A stretch of DNA of 64,000 bases from Candidatus Alistipes intestinigallinarum (GCA_019115745.1 DXDA01000068.1:62001-126000), one strand, 5' to 3'; counted from the stretch's first letter, positions 43,360-53,005 are shown. Notes: a model not told the origin generated them from the letters alone. Numbers and translations: made by a program.

Positions 43360-44460
43360 ATGAAAAAAATCATTCTTTCGGGCGGCGGAACGGGGGGCCA
43401 TATCTACCCGGCCGTGGCGGTTGCCGAGGCGTTGAAACGCCGTTTCGGCGACGACGTCGACCTGCTCTTCGTGGGGGCCGAAGGCAAGATGGAGATGGAG
43501 AAGGTCCCGGCACTGGGCTACCGGATCGAGGGGCTTCCGATTGCGGGTTTGCAGCGGCGGCTGGACTGGCATAACCTGCTGGTCCCGTTCAAGGTGCTGC
43601 GGAGCATCCGGATGGCGCGTCGGGTGATCCGCGACTTCGGGGCCGATGCGGTGGTGGGCTTTGGCGGCTATGCGAGTGCTCCGGTGCTGTGGGCCGCGCA
43701 GCGCATGGGGGTCCCGACGGTGATCCAGGAGCAGAACTCCTACGCCGGGGTGACGAACAAGATCCTGGCCAAACGCGCGAAACGCATCTGCACGGCCTAC
43801 GAGGGGATGGAACGCTTCTTCCCGGCCGACCGGATCACGCTGACGGGCAATCCGCTGCGGGGCCGCTTCTCGAAGGAGGGTGCCGACCGGGCCGAGGCGC
43901 TGAACTACTACGGTCTGACGGCCGAACTCCCGACGGTGCTGGTGGTCGGGGGATCGCTCGGCACGCGCTCGCTGAACGAGATGATGAAGCAGTGGATCCT
44001 CGACATGGGCGGCACGGCCCCGGTGCAGGTGATCTGGCAGACGGGCAAGTATTACGAACGGGAGATGCAGGCCTTCCTGGCCGCACACCCGGCGCCGCAT
44101 GTCTGGCAGGGGGCCTTCATCGACCGCATGGATTACGCCTATGCGGCTGCGGACGTGGTGGTTTCGCGGAGCGGCGCCGGAACGGTTTCGGAGTTGTGCC
44201 TGGTGGCCAAACCGGTGGTCTTCGTCCCCTCGCCGAACGTGGCCGAGGACCATCAGACGAAGAATGCCCGGGCGCTGGAGGCGAAGGGTGCCGCCGAGGT
44301 GGTTGCGGATGCGGAGTGCCGGACGCAGGCGATGCCGCGGGCGCTGGAGCTGCTGAAAAATCCCGAACGACTGGCCGCCATGAGCCGCAGCCTGGAGTCG
44401 CTGGCCAAGCCCCGTGCGGCGGAAGATATTGTGAATGAGATTGTCAAAGTGATGAAGTGA
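43360..44460 (+). CDS. murG: UDP-GlcNAc:lipid I glycosyltransferase
   Basis: MKKIILSGGGTGGHIYPAVAVAEAL, GFGGYASAPVL, QEQNSYAGVTNKILA, VVSRSGAGTVSEL. Confidence 0.97.
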   Translation: MKKIILSGGGTGGHIYPAVAVAEALKRRFGDDVDLLFVGAEGKMEMEKVPALGYRIEGLPIAGLQRRLDWHNLLVPFKVLRSIRMARRVIRDFGADAVVGFGGYASAPVLWAAQRMGVPTVIQEQNSYAGVTNKILAKRAKRICTAYEGMERFFPADRITLTGNPLRGRFSKEGADRAEALNYYGLTAELPTVLVVGGSLGTRSLNEMMKQWILDMGGTAPVQVIWQTGKYYEREMQAFLAAHPAPHVWQGAFIDRMDYAYAAADVVVSRSGAGTVSELCLVAKPVVFVPSPNVAEDHQTKNARALEAKGAAEVVADAECRTQAMPRALELLKNPERLAAMSRSLESLAKPRAAEDIVNEIVKVMK

Positions 44461-45842
44461 TGGAACGCAAGAGTGTCTATTTTCTGGGGATCGGGGGCAT
44501 CGGCATGAGCGCCCTGGCCCGCTATTTTCTGCACGAAGGTTGCCGGGTTGCCGGTTACGACCGCACGCGTACGGCGCTGACCGACGCACTGACGGCCGAG
44601 GGTGCCGCCGTCCACTACGAGGACGACATCCGACAGATTCCCGCGGAGTTTCTCGATCCGGCCCATACGGTCGTGGTCTATACGCCGGCCGTCCCGCAGG
44701 ATCACAGCGAATACACCTATTTCCGGGATCACGGCTTCCGCATCGAGAAGCGTTCGCAGATGCTGGGGCACCTCTCGGAAGGGAAATACGTGCTTGCCGT
44801 GGCGGGGACGCACGGCAAGACCACCACTTCGACCCTGGTGGCGTGGCTCGACCGCGTGCTGACGGGGGGCGGTTCGGCCTTCCTCGGGGGCATTTCGAAG
44901 AATTTCGGCGGCAACCTCGTGCTGGGCGACGGTAAACGGCTGGCGGTCGAGGCCGACGAGTTCGACCGCTCGTTCCTGCGGTTGTATCCCGACGTGGCGG
45001 TGGTCACCTCGGCGGATGCCGACCACCTCGACATTTACGGCACGCACGAGGCCGTGAAGGAGGCTTTCGCCCAGTTTATCCGCCAGATCCGCCCCGACGG
45101 TTACCTCGTCATCAAGCAGGGCCTCGATCTGGAGATCGACAATTCGGAGATCACGGTCTACCGCTATGCCTACGATACGCCGTGCGACTTCTACGCGCGG
45201 AATGTCGAACTGCTCGGCGGCGGCCTTTACCGTTACGATCTGGTGACCCCGTCGGGGGTGATCGAGGGTTGCACGCTCGGCATCCCGGGGTGGGTGAACA
45301 TCGAGAATTCGGTGGCTGCGGTGGCTGCGGTGTGGTGCGCGGCTCAGTTCGAGGGTCAGGAACTGGATGCCGGCCGGGTACGCGAGGCGCTGGCATCGTT
45401 CTCGGGGGTGAAACGGCGTTTCGAGTTCTATGTCAATACGCCGAAGCAGGTCTACATGGATGATTATGCGCACCATCCGCGCGAACTGGCCGCAACGCTG
45501 ACTTCGGTGCGGCAGATGTTCCCCGGGCGGCGGATCACGGCGCTGTTCCAGCCGCACCTCTATACCCGCACGCGGGACCTCTACGCGGAGTTCGCCGAGG
45601 CGCTGTCGCACGCCGACGAGGTGGTCCTGCTGCCGATCTACCCGGCACGCGAGGAGCCGATCGAGGGCATCACCTCGGAGATCATTGCCGAACGGGTGAC
45701 GGTTCCGTGCCGGATCGTCGACCGCGACCGGCTGGCCGAGACGGTTGGGGCGATGGATACGGATGTGGTGATCAGCTTTGGGGCGGGGAATATCGACGCC
45801 TGCTGCGAAGCGTTGGCCGAGGTGCTGAAAAAGAAGAGTTGA
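44460..45842 (+). CDS. murC: UDP-N-acetylmuramate--L-alanine ligase
   Basis: VYFLGIGGIGMSALARYFL, VAGTHGKTTTSTLVAW, VYMDDYAHHPRELAATL, LFQPHLYTRT. Confidence 0.97.
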   Translation: MERKSVYFLGIGGIGMSALARYFLHEGCRVAGYDRTRTALTDALTAEGAAVHYEDDIRQIPAEFLDPAHTVVVYTPAVPQDHSEYTYFRDHGFRIEKRSQMLGHLSEGKYVLAVAGTHGKTTTSTLVAWLDRVLTGGGSAFLGGISKNFGGNLVLGDGKRLAVEADEFDRSFLRLYPDVAVVTSADADHLDIYGTHEAVKEAFAQFIRQIRPDGYLVIKQGLDLEIDNSEITVYRYAYDTPCDFYARNVELLGGGLYRYDLVTPSGVIEGCTLGIPGWVNIENSVAAVAAVWCAAQFEGQELDAGRVREALASFSGVKRRFEFYVNTPKQVYMDDYAHHPRELAATLTSVRQMFPGRRITALFQPHLYTRTRDLYAEFAEALSHADEVVLLPIYPAREEPIEGITSEIIAERVTVPCRIVDRDRLAETVGAMDTDVVISFGAGNIDACCEALAEVLKKKS

Positions 45843-45871
45843 TCGTTTAACCGATTTCTGTTTGATAGCCG

Positions 45872-46969
45872 ATGCGTCTGCTTCGACCAGCGATTCTGGG
45901 CCTTTTGTGGGCCGCCGTGGCCGTCTACATCCTGTGGGCGGGCCTTTCGGCGCGGCGTGACCGCTCGGCGCAGCAGGTCCGGAGCCTGGAGATCGAGGTG
46001 GTGGACAGCACGTCGCAGGGCTACCTGGTGACGGGCGCGCAGGTCCGGAGTTGGATTTCGCAGAGCGGGATCGGCACGCTCGGCACGGCAGTTGAGGAGG
46101 TGGACCTGACGGCCCTCGAACGGCTGATCGCGCGGAACGGCTTCGTGGAGCGGGTGGCGGCCTACGTCTCGGGGCGCGGGGAGCTGCACCTGACGATCAC
46201 CCCGCGGGAACCGCTGCTGCGGCTGCTGACCGACGGGCGGAATGCCTATGTGACGCGTGAAGGGTATGTCTTTGCGGCACCGCGGGCCTCGTCGCTCTAC
46301 GTTCCGGTGGTGACGGGGAGTTATCGCCCTCCGTTCCCGGCGGATTATACGGGGAATGTGCGGGAGTATATCGACCGCCGCCAGCGTGAGATCGACGAAC
46401 GGATTGCGGAGTTGGAGCGCTCGAAGTACCCGGTTTACCGCCGCGAGCAGGCCAATGACCGGGATTACCGGGAGTTCCGCCGGAAGCGGATCAAGCGCCG
46501 GTGGTGGAAGGGCGAGAGTGCGGAGGCCTTCGACAAGCGGGTCGAGGAGCTGCTGGCGCAGAAGGCGGCGTACCGCCGGGGCTACCGTTACCGTGCGCGT
46601 CAGCTCACGGCGGAACTTGCGCGGATCGATTCGCAGCAGGAGTCGGAGCGTCGGAAACAAAAAAAGTTGGAGAAAAGCTACGAAGATTTCCTGAAACTCC
46701 TTACCTTTGTGGAGAGTGTCGAAGAGGATGATTTCTGGAGGTCGGAGGTGGTTCAGATAGCTGCTTATACGACCTCCAGCGGAGCATTGGAAGTATCTTT
46801 GACGCCGCGCAGCGGACGTTATACGATACTTTTCGGGCGTCTTGAGGAGGTGGATCGGAAGTTCGACAAACTGTTGCGGTTCTATCGCAACGGACTTTCG
46901 ACGTTAGGCTGGGAGACGTACCGCACCATCGACATCAGATATGGGAATCAGGTAGTCTGCAAGAAGTAA
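45872..46969 (+). CDS. ftsQ: Cell division protein FtsQ-like
   Basis: Position between murC and ftsA; single N-terminal TM; POTRA-like region followed by RNGFVERVAAYVSGRGELHLTITPREPLLRL. Confidence 0.85.
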   Translation: MRLLRPAILGLLWAAVAVYILWAGLSARRDRSAQQVRSLEIEVVDSTSQGYLVTGAQVRSWISQSGIGTLGTAVEEVDLTALERLIARNGFVERVAAYVSGRGELHLTITPREPLLRLLTDGRNAYVTREGYVFAAPRASSLYVPVVTGSYRPPFPADYTGNVREYIDRRQREIDERIAELERSKYPVYRREQANDRDYREFRRKRIKRRWWKGESAEAFDKRVEELLAQKAAYRRGYRYRARQLTAELARIDSQQESERRKQKKLEKSYEDFLKLLTFVESVEEDDFWRSEVVQIAAYTTSSGALEVSLTPRSGRYTILFGRLEEVDRKFDKLLRFYRNGLSTLGWETYRTIDIRYGNQVVCKK

Positions 46970-46980
46970 AAGATAATACC

Positions 46981-48501
46981 GTGGAAAGAAAGAATTATAC
47001 CGTTGCTGTCGATCTGGGGAGTTCGTCGGTGGTGTTGGCCGTCGGAGAGCGGACCCCGGAGGGTCTGATGGATGTGGCGTTTGTTGTCACGAAACCCGTG
47101 GAGGGGGTCCATGCGGGACGGATCGAGAATATCGAACTGGTCAGCCGTGCCATCCGGGATGCGGTTTCGGAGGTTGAGCAGCAGCTCGGTATCCGGATCA
47201 CGGAGGCCTATGCGGGCATTTCGGGCGATTTCGTGCGCTGTGCCCGGCATACGGACCATGTTTTCGTCTACGACCCCCAGAACGGTGTCAACCAGAAGGA
47301 CGTGGATGCGCTGTTCGACCGGATGCGGAACGTCCAGGCCCCGGACGACGAAACGATCATGGAGCGCGTTCCGCAGAACTACATGGTCGACGACAACCAG
47401 GAGGTCCGGAATCCCGTAGGGTCGTTCGGCAAGAAACTCTCGTCAACGTTCAACTTCATCCTGTGCCAGAAGACGCCGATGCAGCGCCTCGACATGGCGT
47501 TGAAGCGCCTCGGAATCCGAATGCTGGGTGTTGTGCCCGATGCGATGGCCATTCCGGAGGCTGTTCTTCTCCCCGATGAGAAGGAGGAGGGCGTCGCCGT
47601 GGTGGATGTCGGTGCGGGCGTGACGGACGTGACGGTCTATTATCGCAACGTGGTTCGCTACGTGGCTACGATCCCGATGGGCGCTTCGGCCATCAACCGG
47701 GATATCCGGACGATGAGCGTCCCGGAGAAACACGTCGAGAGCCTGAAACAGAAATACGGTTCGGCGGTTGCCGAACTGGCCCCGGAAGACAAACTGATCC
47801 GCGTCAACGGCCGTATGGCCCGTGAGGCGAAGGATATCCTGTTGCGGAACCTGGCAACGGTGATCGAGGCCCGGGCCACGGACATCGTGGAGTTCGTGCA
47901 GCAGGAGCTCAAGGATTCGGGCTATGCCGATAAACTGGCCTACGGCATCGTACTGACGGGCGGTTCCGCGAAGCTGAAGGATCTGGATGAACTCTTCCGC
48001 CGCGTGACGGGCCTGGATGTCCGGGTTGCCGTTCCCGAGACGGGGCTCACGGAGAGCTCGAAGGAGAAGGTCGCCGATCCCTCCTGCTCGACGGTGGTGG
48101 GTATTCTGCTCCACGGTGCGGAACTCGGAGGATGTGCCGTGATCGAGCGGCCTTCGGTTCCGGCTTCGACTTCGACTGCTGCTTCGACTTCGGCTGCTGC
48201 TTCGACTTCGACCGCAGCTCCGGGATCGGAGATTCGCCAGCCCTATACGCCGACGCCTCCGGCCGCGAATACCTTCCGGCACGTTGCGCCCCGTACGCCG
48301 CAGTCCGAACCGCCGACTCCGCAACAGCCCCGTACTGCGGCCGAGCAGCCCGCAACTCCCGAAACCCCGACTCCGGAGGAACCCCGGGAGGAGCCGCATC
48401 CGGAGACTCCGCGTCGGAAACGCGACTGGGGTTCGATCTTCCAGAAGACCTTCGACAAGATCAACAAGAGCTTCTCGGCCGCCGAGGACGAAGAGATCTA
48501 A
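46981..48501 (+). CDS. ftsA: Cell division protein FtsA, GTG start, long low-complexity C-terminal linker
   Basis: YTVAVDLGSSSVVLAVGE, AYAGISGDFVRC, VVDVGAGVTDVTVYY, GIVLTGGSAKLKDLDELF; C-terminal WGSIFQKTFDKINKSF. Confidence 0.95.
   Translation: MERKNYTVAVDLGSSSVVLAVGERTPEGLMDVAFVVTKPVEGVHAGRIENIELVSRAIRDAVSEVEQQLGIRITEAYAGISGDFVRCARHTDHVFVYDPQNGVNQKDVDALFDRMRNVQAPDDETIMERVPQNYMVDDNQEVRNPVGSFGKKLSSTFNFILCQKTPMQRLDMALKRLGIRMLGVVPDAMAIPEAVLLPDEKEEGVAVVDVGAGVTDVTVYYRNVVRYVATIPMGASAINRDIRTMSVPEKHVESLKQKYGSAVAELAPEDKLIRVNGRMAREAKDILLRNLATVIEARATDIVEFVQQELKDSGYADKLAYGIVLTGGSAKLKDLDELFRRVTGLDVRVAVPETGLTESSKEKVADPSCSTVVGILLHGAELGGCAVIERPSVPASTSTAASTSAAASTSTAAPGSEIRQPYTPTPPAANTFRHVAPRTPQSEPPTPQQPRTAAEQPATPETPTPEEPREEPHPETPRRKRDWGSIFQKTFDKINKSFSAAEDEEI
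48163..48216 (+). repeat. 18-bp tandem repeat x3 inside ftsA
   Basis: GCTTCGACTTCGACTGCT / GCTTCGACTTCGGCTGCT / GCTTCGACTTCGACCGCA encoding ASTSTA-type units. Confidence 0.9.
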
Positions 48502-48666
48502 CCGAGGGGGGGAACAGGAGAGCAGGAGGGCAGAAAGGCAAGGAGGGCGAGAAGAGCAGGAGAGCGAGAAGAAAATGCGGGCCGGACTCCAAGCGGGGCG
48601 CTGGCCCGATTCGAAAGGGTGCCTTCGGGGACCGATTGATGTTTTGATAAAAAAGAAGATTCAGAT

Positions 48667-49998
48667 ATGACGGACGAATTGATGTCGGAAATCAAGGTTC
48701 CGCGCACGAACGGCTCGATCATCATGGTTGTGGGTGTGGGCGGAGCCGGCGGGAACGCCGTGAACCACATGTGGAACCTGGGAATCCGGGGCGTGACGTT
48801 CATGGTGTGCAATACCGACCAGCAGGCGCTGGACAAAAGCCCCGTGGAGCAGAAGATCCGCCTGGGCGCGGAGGGCCTCGGGGCGGGCAATGACCCCGAA
48901 AACGGTCGCCGGGCAGCCGTGGAGACGCTTCCGGAGATCCGGCAGGCCTTGGAGGCCGCCGGTACGAAGATGTTGTTCATCACGGCAGGTATGGGCGGCG
49001 GCACCGGAACGGGTGCTTCGCCGGTGATTGCGAAACTGGCCAAGGAGATGGGCCTGCTGACGGTTGCGATCGTGACGTCGCCGCTGGCCGTCGAGGGCAA
49101 GATCCGCTACGAACAGGCCTTCCGGGGTATCGAGGAGCTGCGCCAGAATACCGACTCGCTGCTGATCATCAACAACGAAAATATTCTGGAGATCTACGGC
49201 CGGCTGTCGTTGAAACAGGCCTTCGGAAAGGCCGACGACATCCTGGCTTCGGCAGCCAAGGGTATCGCGGAGATCATCACGGTGGAGAGCGATCTGGTGA
49301 ACGTGGACTTTGCGGACGTCTCGAAGGTGATGCGCGACAGCGGCCGGGCCCACATGGCCGTTGCCACGGCCGAGGGCGACAACCGGGCCGAAGCGGTTGC
49401 CGAGGCGTCGCTGCGCTCGCCGCTGCTGGACCACAACCTGATCTCGGGAGCGAAGAACATCCTGCTGAACATCTCGGTTTCGAACGCCGACGGACTGATG
49501 TACGAGGAGGTGGTTCAGATTCTGGAGTATATCCAGGCCCATGCGAGCGTTCAGGACGAGCAGGGTGTGATCCACAATGCGAATATCATCTGGGGAACGA
49601 GCGAAAAACCGCAGTTGGGCAACGCCATCGAACTGGTCGTGGTGGCAACGGGCTTCGAGGGAGATCTCCCGGGAAGCGGGATGAAGCCGGTGATGCCGAC
49701 CCCGCGGATCATCGAACCGGTACCGGCCCCGGAGTCGGTTACGACCCCTCCGGTTCTGGAGCCGATCAAGCCCGTGGCCCCGAAACCGGCCCAGCGGGTT
49801 CCGGAACAGGTGATGCTGGGAGCGAAACCGACCCGTTACAGCAATATCGAGGCTTTGCTTGCCCGCCCGGCCTACCAGACCCGGAATTCGAAGTTCATCG
49901 TGCAGATGCCTGGAGGCCGCAAGGAGGTGCTGAAGGAGGACTCGGCGGATCCGGCACAGCAACACGGGGCGCCGAAGGGCGGTTCCCTGTTCGACTAA
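48667..49998 (+). CDS. ftsZ: Cell division GTPase FtsZ
   Basis: IMVVGVGGAGGNAVNHMW, FITAGMGGGTGTGASPVIA (tubulin signature). Confidence 0.98.
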   Translation: MTDELMSEIKVPRTNGSIIMVVGVGGAGGNAVNHMWNLGIRGVTFMVCNTDQQALDKSPVEQKIRLGAEGLGAGNDPENGRRAAVETLPEIRQALEAAGTKMLFITAGMGGGTGTGASPVIAKLAKEMGLLTVAIVTSPLAVEGKIRYEQAFRGIEELRQNTDSLLIINNENILEIYGRLSLKQAFGKADDILASAAKGIAEIITVESDLVNVDFADVSKVMRDSGRAHMAVATAEGDNRAEAVAEASLRSPLLDHNLISGAKNILLNISVSNADGLMYEEVVQILEYIQAHASVQDEQGVIHNANIIWGTSEKPQLGNAIELVVVATGFEGDLPGSGMKPVMPTPRIIEPVPAPESVTTPPVLEPIKPVAPKPAQRVPEQVMLGAKPTRYSNIEALLARPAYQTRNSKFIVQMPGGRKEVLKEDSADPAQQHGAPKGGSLFD

Positions 49999-50014
49999 CC
50001 AATAGACTTACGGT

Positions 50015-51295
50015 TTGGAAGAGACTCATTCCTGGATTGCATTCCATGGCTTCACGCCGCATATCATCGTACTTTGTGCGGTGACGTTCCTTCTGTTGTG
50101 CGTCTCGGCGCTGGTTTCGGGTGCGGAGACGTCGTTTTTTTCGCTTTCGCACAACGATGTCCGGCGTTTGCAGGAGAGCCGCAGCGGCCGGGCCGAGGCG
50201 GTGCTCCGCTTGTTGGCGAATGTCGATCTGCTGCTGGCTACGATCCTGGTTGTCAACAACCTGGTGAATATCTGCATCGTTATCCTCACGGCCGGGATCA
50301 TCGATTCGCTTTTTACCTTCCTGCGCTTCGAGTTCCTCTTCAAGACGGTGCTCGTGACGTTCCTGTTGCTGCTCTTCGGGGAGATCATGCCGAAGGTGCT
50401 TGCGCAGATGATTCCGGTTCGGTTTGCCCTGCTGGTAGCGCGACCGTTGATGGTGTTGCGGTGGGTTTTCTACCCGCTTTCGTACATCCTGGTCCGCACG
50501 AGCAGCCGTATCAGCGAGAAGGCGGCGCACAAGAGCGAGATTTCGCTCGACGAACTGGCCGATGCGGTGGACATGACGCAGAGTTCGAGCCCGGAGGAGC
50601 ACGTGATGCTTTCGGGGATCGTGAATTTCGTGAATACCGAGGTGCAGGAGATCATGAAGCCTCGGGTGGATATGACGGCGCTCGACATTACGGATGACTA
50701 CGACCACGTGAAGCGGACGATCATCGACTCGGGTTTTTCCCGCATCCCGGTCTACGAGGAGGATATGGACAATATCCGGGGGACGCTCTACGTGAAGGAC
50801 CTGCTGCCGTATATCAACAACGGGTCTGATTTTGCCTGGCAGCAACTGATGCGCAAGCCCTATTTCGTGCCGGAGCACAAGAAGATCAACGACCTGCTGG
50901 CTGACTTCCAGACGAACAAGGTGCACATGGCGATCGTGGTCGACGAATATGGCTCGACGTTGGGGCTAGTGTCGCTGGAGGACATCATCGAGGAGATCGT
51001 GGGCGAAATTTCGGACGAGAGCGACAACGAGGAGAATTTCTATACGCGCCTGGATGCCAAGAGTTACCTGTTCGAAGGAAAGACCCATATCGGCGATTTC
51101 GAACGCATTCTGGAGCTGGACGAAGGGACGTTTGCCGATGTCAAGGGCGAAGCTGAAACCTTGGCGGGTCTGATGCTGGAGCTGAAGCGAGATTTCCCGC
51201 GCAAGGGCGATACGTTTATGGCTCACGATCTGCGCTTCACGGTGCAGGAGATGGAGGGGCATCGGATCGACAAAATCCGGGTCGACCTGCCGTAA
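50015..51295 (+). CDS. gldE: GldE/CNNM-type membrane protein with CBS and CorC domains
   Basis: N-terminal CNNM TM domain (SALVSGAETSFFSLSHNDVRRL), EIMKPRVDMTALD CBS, MAIVVDEYGSTLGLVSLEDIIEEIVGEI, CorC_HlyC tail; probable TTG start. Confidence 0.85.
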   Translation: MEETHSWIAFHGFTPHIIVLCAVTFLLLCVSALVSGAETSFFSLSHNDVRRLQESRSGRAEAVLRLLANVDLLLATILVVNNLVNICIVILTAGIIDSLFTFLRFEFLFKTVLVTFLLLLFGEIMPKVLAQMIPVRFALLVARPLMVLRWVFYPLSYILVRTSSRISEKAAHKSEISLDELADAVDMTQSSSPEEHVMLSGIVNFVNTEVQEIMKPRVDMTALDITDDYDHVKRTIIDSGFSRIPVYEEDMDNIRGTLYVKDLLPYINNGSDFAWQQLMRKPYFVPEHKKINDLLADFQTNKVHMAIVVDEYGSTLGLVSLEDIIEEIVGEISDESDNEENFYTRLDAKSYLFEGKTHIGDFERILELDEGTFADVKGEAETLAGLMLELKRDFPRKGDTFMAHDLRFTVQEMEGHRIDKIRVDLP

Positions 51296-51365
51296 CTCCT
51301 CCCCGGCTGCCGATTCCTGTCCCTCCCGGCTGTTGACTTTCGTCTTGCTGACCAGCCTCCTGCCT

Positions 51366-51465
51366 GCCATGAACGCTCCGTTGCCGACTTTTCACCGTGT
51401 TTTCTGTTTGCTCTCTTCGTGTTAGACTTGCCTTCTGCTTGCCATGAACGCTCTGTTGCCGACTT
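51366..51465. repeat. Direct duplication of the PPTase start region, two copies 75 bp apart
   Basis: GCCATGAACGCTCCGTTGCCGACTT (51366-51390) and GCCATGAACGCTCTGTTGCCGACTT (51441-51465), one mismatch in 25 nt. Confidence 0.9.
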
Positions 51466-52025
51466 CCCGCCTGTTGATTGAGCCGCCGATGCCCCTCGCT
51501 GCGGCAATTGCCTGGACAACCCTGGAGGAGCGGCAACGCGCCGAGACATTCGGCAGCGAACGCCGCCGCCGGGAGTTTCTGACCTGGCGGGCAATCATCC
51601 GCCGGGAGCTGGGGCGCAATATCCGGATTGCATACGATGAAGTGGGGGCTCCGCTCCTTCCCGACGGTGAGGCTTGCGTGTCGGTGGCGCATTGCGCGGA
51701 TCGGGTGGCTGTGTGCCTTTCGCCGAACCGCTGTGCCGTCGATATCGAACCGGCCGACCGGGATTTCACCCGGGCTGCGAACCGCTTCCTGACTCCTTCC
51801 GAGGCGGCTCTTGCCGATGATCCTCACTGGCCGGGCTTTGTCTGGTGCGCCAAGGAGACCCTCTATAAATATGCCGGTCGCCGGAATCTTGATTTCCGAA
51901 AGGATCTTCGCATTGAGTCTGCGCATCTTGCGGCCGGACGGATAATCGGCCGGATCGGCGATGAACTGCCCCTCGAACTTGCGGCGCGTTGTATCGACGG
52001 CTGCCTGGTGACCGCTATCCTTTGA
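51444..52025 (+). CDS. 4'-phosphopantetheinyl transferase superfamily protein
   Basis: VSVAHCADRVAVCLSPNRCAVDIEPADRDF, FVWCAKETLYKYAGRRNLDFRKDL. Confidence 0.88.
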   Translation: MNALLPTSRLLIEPPMPLAAAIAWTTLEERQRAETFGSERRRREFLTWRAIIRRELGRNIRIAYDEVGAPLLPDGEACVSVAHCADRVAVCLSPNRCAVDIEPADRDFTRAANRFLTPSEAALADDPHWPGFVWCAKETLYKYAGRRNLDFRKDLRIESAHLAAGRIIGRIGDELPLELAARCIDGCLVTAIL

Positions 52026-52111
52026 ACGAGCTGCCACTTCTCCATCCCAGCCCATGAGTTTGATTGCTTCCCGCTCCTTTCTTCCCGCTCCTTCCTTCCA
52101 AAAACACTTGT

Positions 52112-52756
52112 ATGATTGAGATTACCAGCCCGCAACTGCCTTCGGACCCGACCTCACCGAGCAATCCTCTGCTGCTGCATGAAGCGGAGGAGGTCACGGA
52201 TGCCGTGTTTCGGGGTGCGGATTTCACGACGCTCTTCCGCGAGCATCTGTCGATCCAGTCGGGCCGCTTTACGGGTTGCCATTTTGCAGGCGCTTCGCTG
52301 CTCCGTTCGCAGTGGTCGGACGTGCTCTTCCGGAACTGCGACTTTTCGAATGCCGACCTGTCGGGATGCAGTTTTCATCGGGTGCAGTTCGTGGATTGCA
52401 AACTCTCGGGCACGAACCTCTCCGAGACGACGGGCCATCACCTGTTGCTCGAACGTTGCAAGGGGGAGTATCTTAACTTCTCCTTTTCGCGCTTTCGGAC
52501 AGCCCGTTTCTCCGACTCCCGCCTGCGGGGTTCGATCTTCAGCGACTGCCGTTTCGAGCGGAGTGAATTTACGGTTTGCGACCTTTCGCAAGCCGAATTT
52601 TTCGGAACACGCCTCTGCGGGCTCTCTTTTTCCAACTCTGAAATTCATGGAATTCGGGTCCGCGAAATTGGGTCCTTGGAGCTGAATGGACTGAAAATTA
52701 ATGCGTTGCAAGCTGCTGAACTGGTCCGTTTGCTGGGTGTGGAGATCGAGCGCTGA
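52112..52756 (+). CDS. Pentapeptide-repeat protein
   Basis: Repeated A(D/N)LxF-type units: FRGADFTTLF, FRNCDFSNADLSGCSFHRVQF, SFSRFRTARFSDSRLRGSIFSDCRFERSEF. Confidence 0.88.
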   Translation: MIEITSPQLPSDPTSPSNPLLLHEAEEVTDAVFRGADFTTLFREHLSIQSGRFTGCHFAGASLLRSQWSDVLFRNCDFSNADLSGCSFHRVQFVDCKLSGTNLSETTGHHLLLERCKGEYLNFSFSRFRTARFSDSRLRGSIFSDCRFERSEFTVCDLSQAEFFGTRLCGLSFSNSEIHGIRVREIGSLELNGLKINALQAAELVRLLGVEIER

Positions 52757-52805
52757 GGCATTCTTCAAAAAATTTACATATTTAGTAAAAAATCTTAATA
52801 AAATA

Positions 52806-52837
52806 TTTGGAAGTTTGGTTTCGGACGCTTACCTTTG
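52806..52837 (+). promoter_or_regulatory. Promoter TTTG-N20-TACCTTTG driving the small ORF at 52888
   Basis: Full Bacteroidetes -33/-7 consensus with canonical spacing. Confidence 0.8.
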
Positions 52838-52887
52838 CCGCGTCTTAAATGATAAAATATTTTAATATTTATTTAAAATTATTTACT

Positions 52888-52965
52888 ATGAAGGCAAAGA
52901 TTGGAGAGTGGGTACGCACCGCTCTGATTATGTTGGGAGAGAGCATTAAATACCGAGAGATGTAA
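52888..52965 (+). CDS. Putative 25-aa small protein MKAKIGEWVRTALIMLGESIKYREM
   Basis: ATG...TAA after an AT-rich leader; strong promoter upstream; absent from the supplied ORF track because of its length. Confidence 0.55.
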   Translation: MKAKIGEWVRTALIMLGESIKYREM

Positions 52966-53005
52966 ATCTCCCATAAACAAGAATTTAAAACCGAAACTTC
53001 AATAA

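Noticed and set aside
36928-44589. 794-, 731- and 675-aa minus ORFs
   Set aside because: Antisense to priA, dnaB/yifB and yifB/murG; R/H/Q-rich shadow translations.
48661-49965. 434-aa minus ORF
   Set aside because: Antisense to ftsZ.
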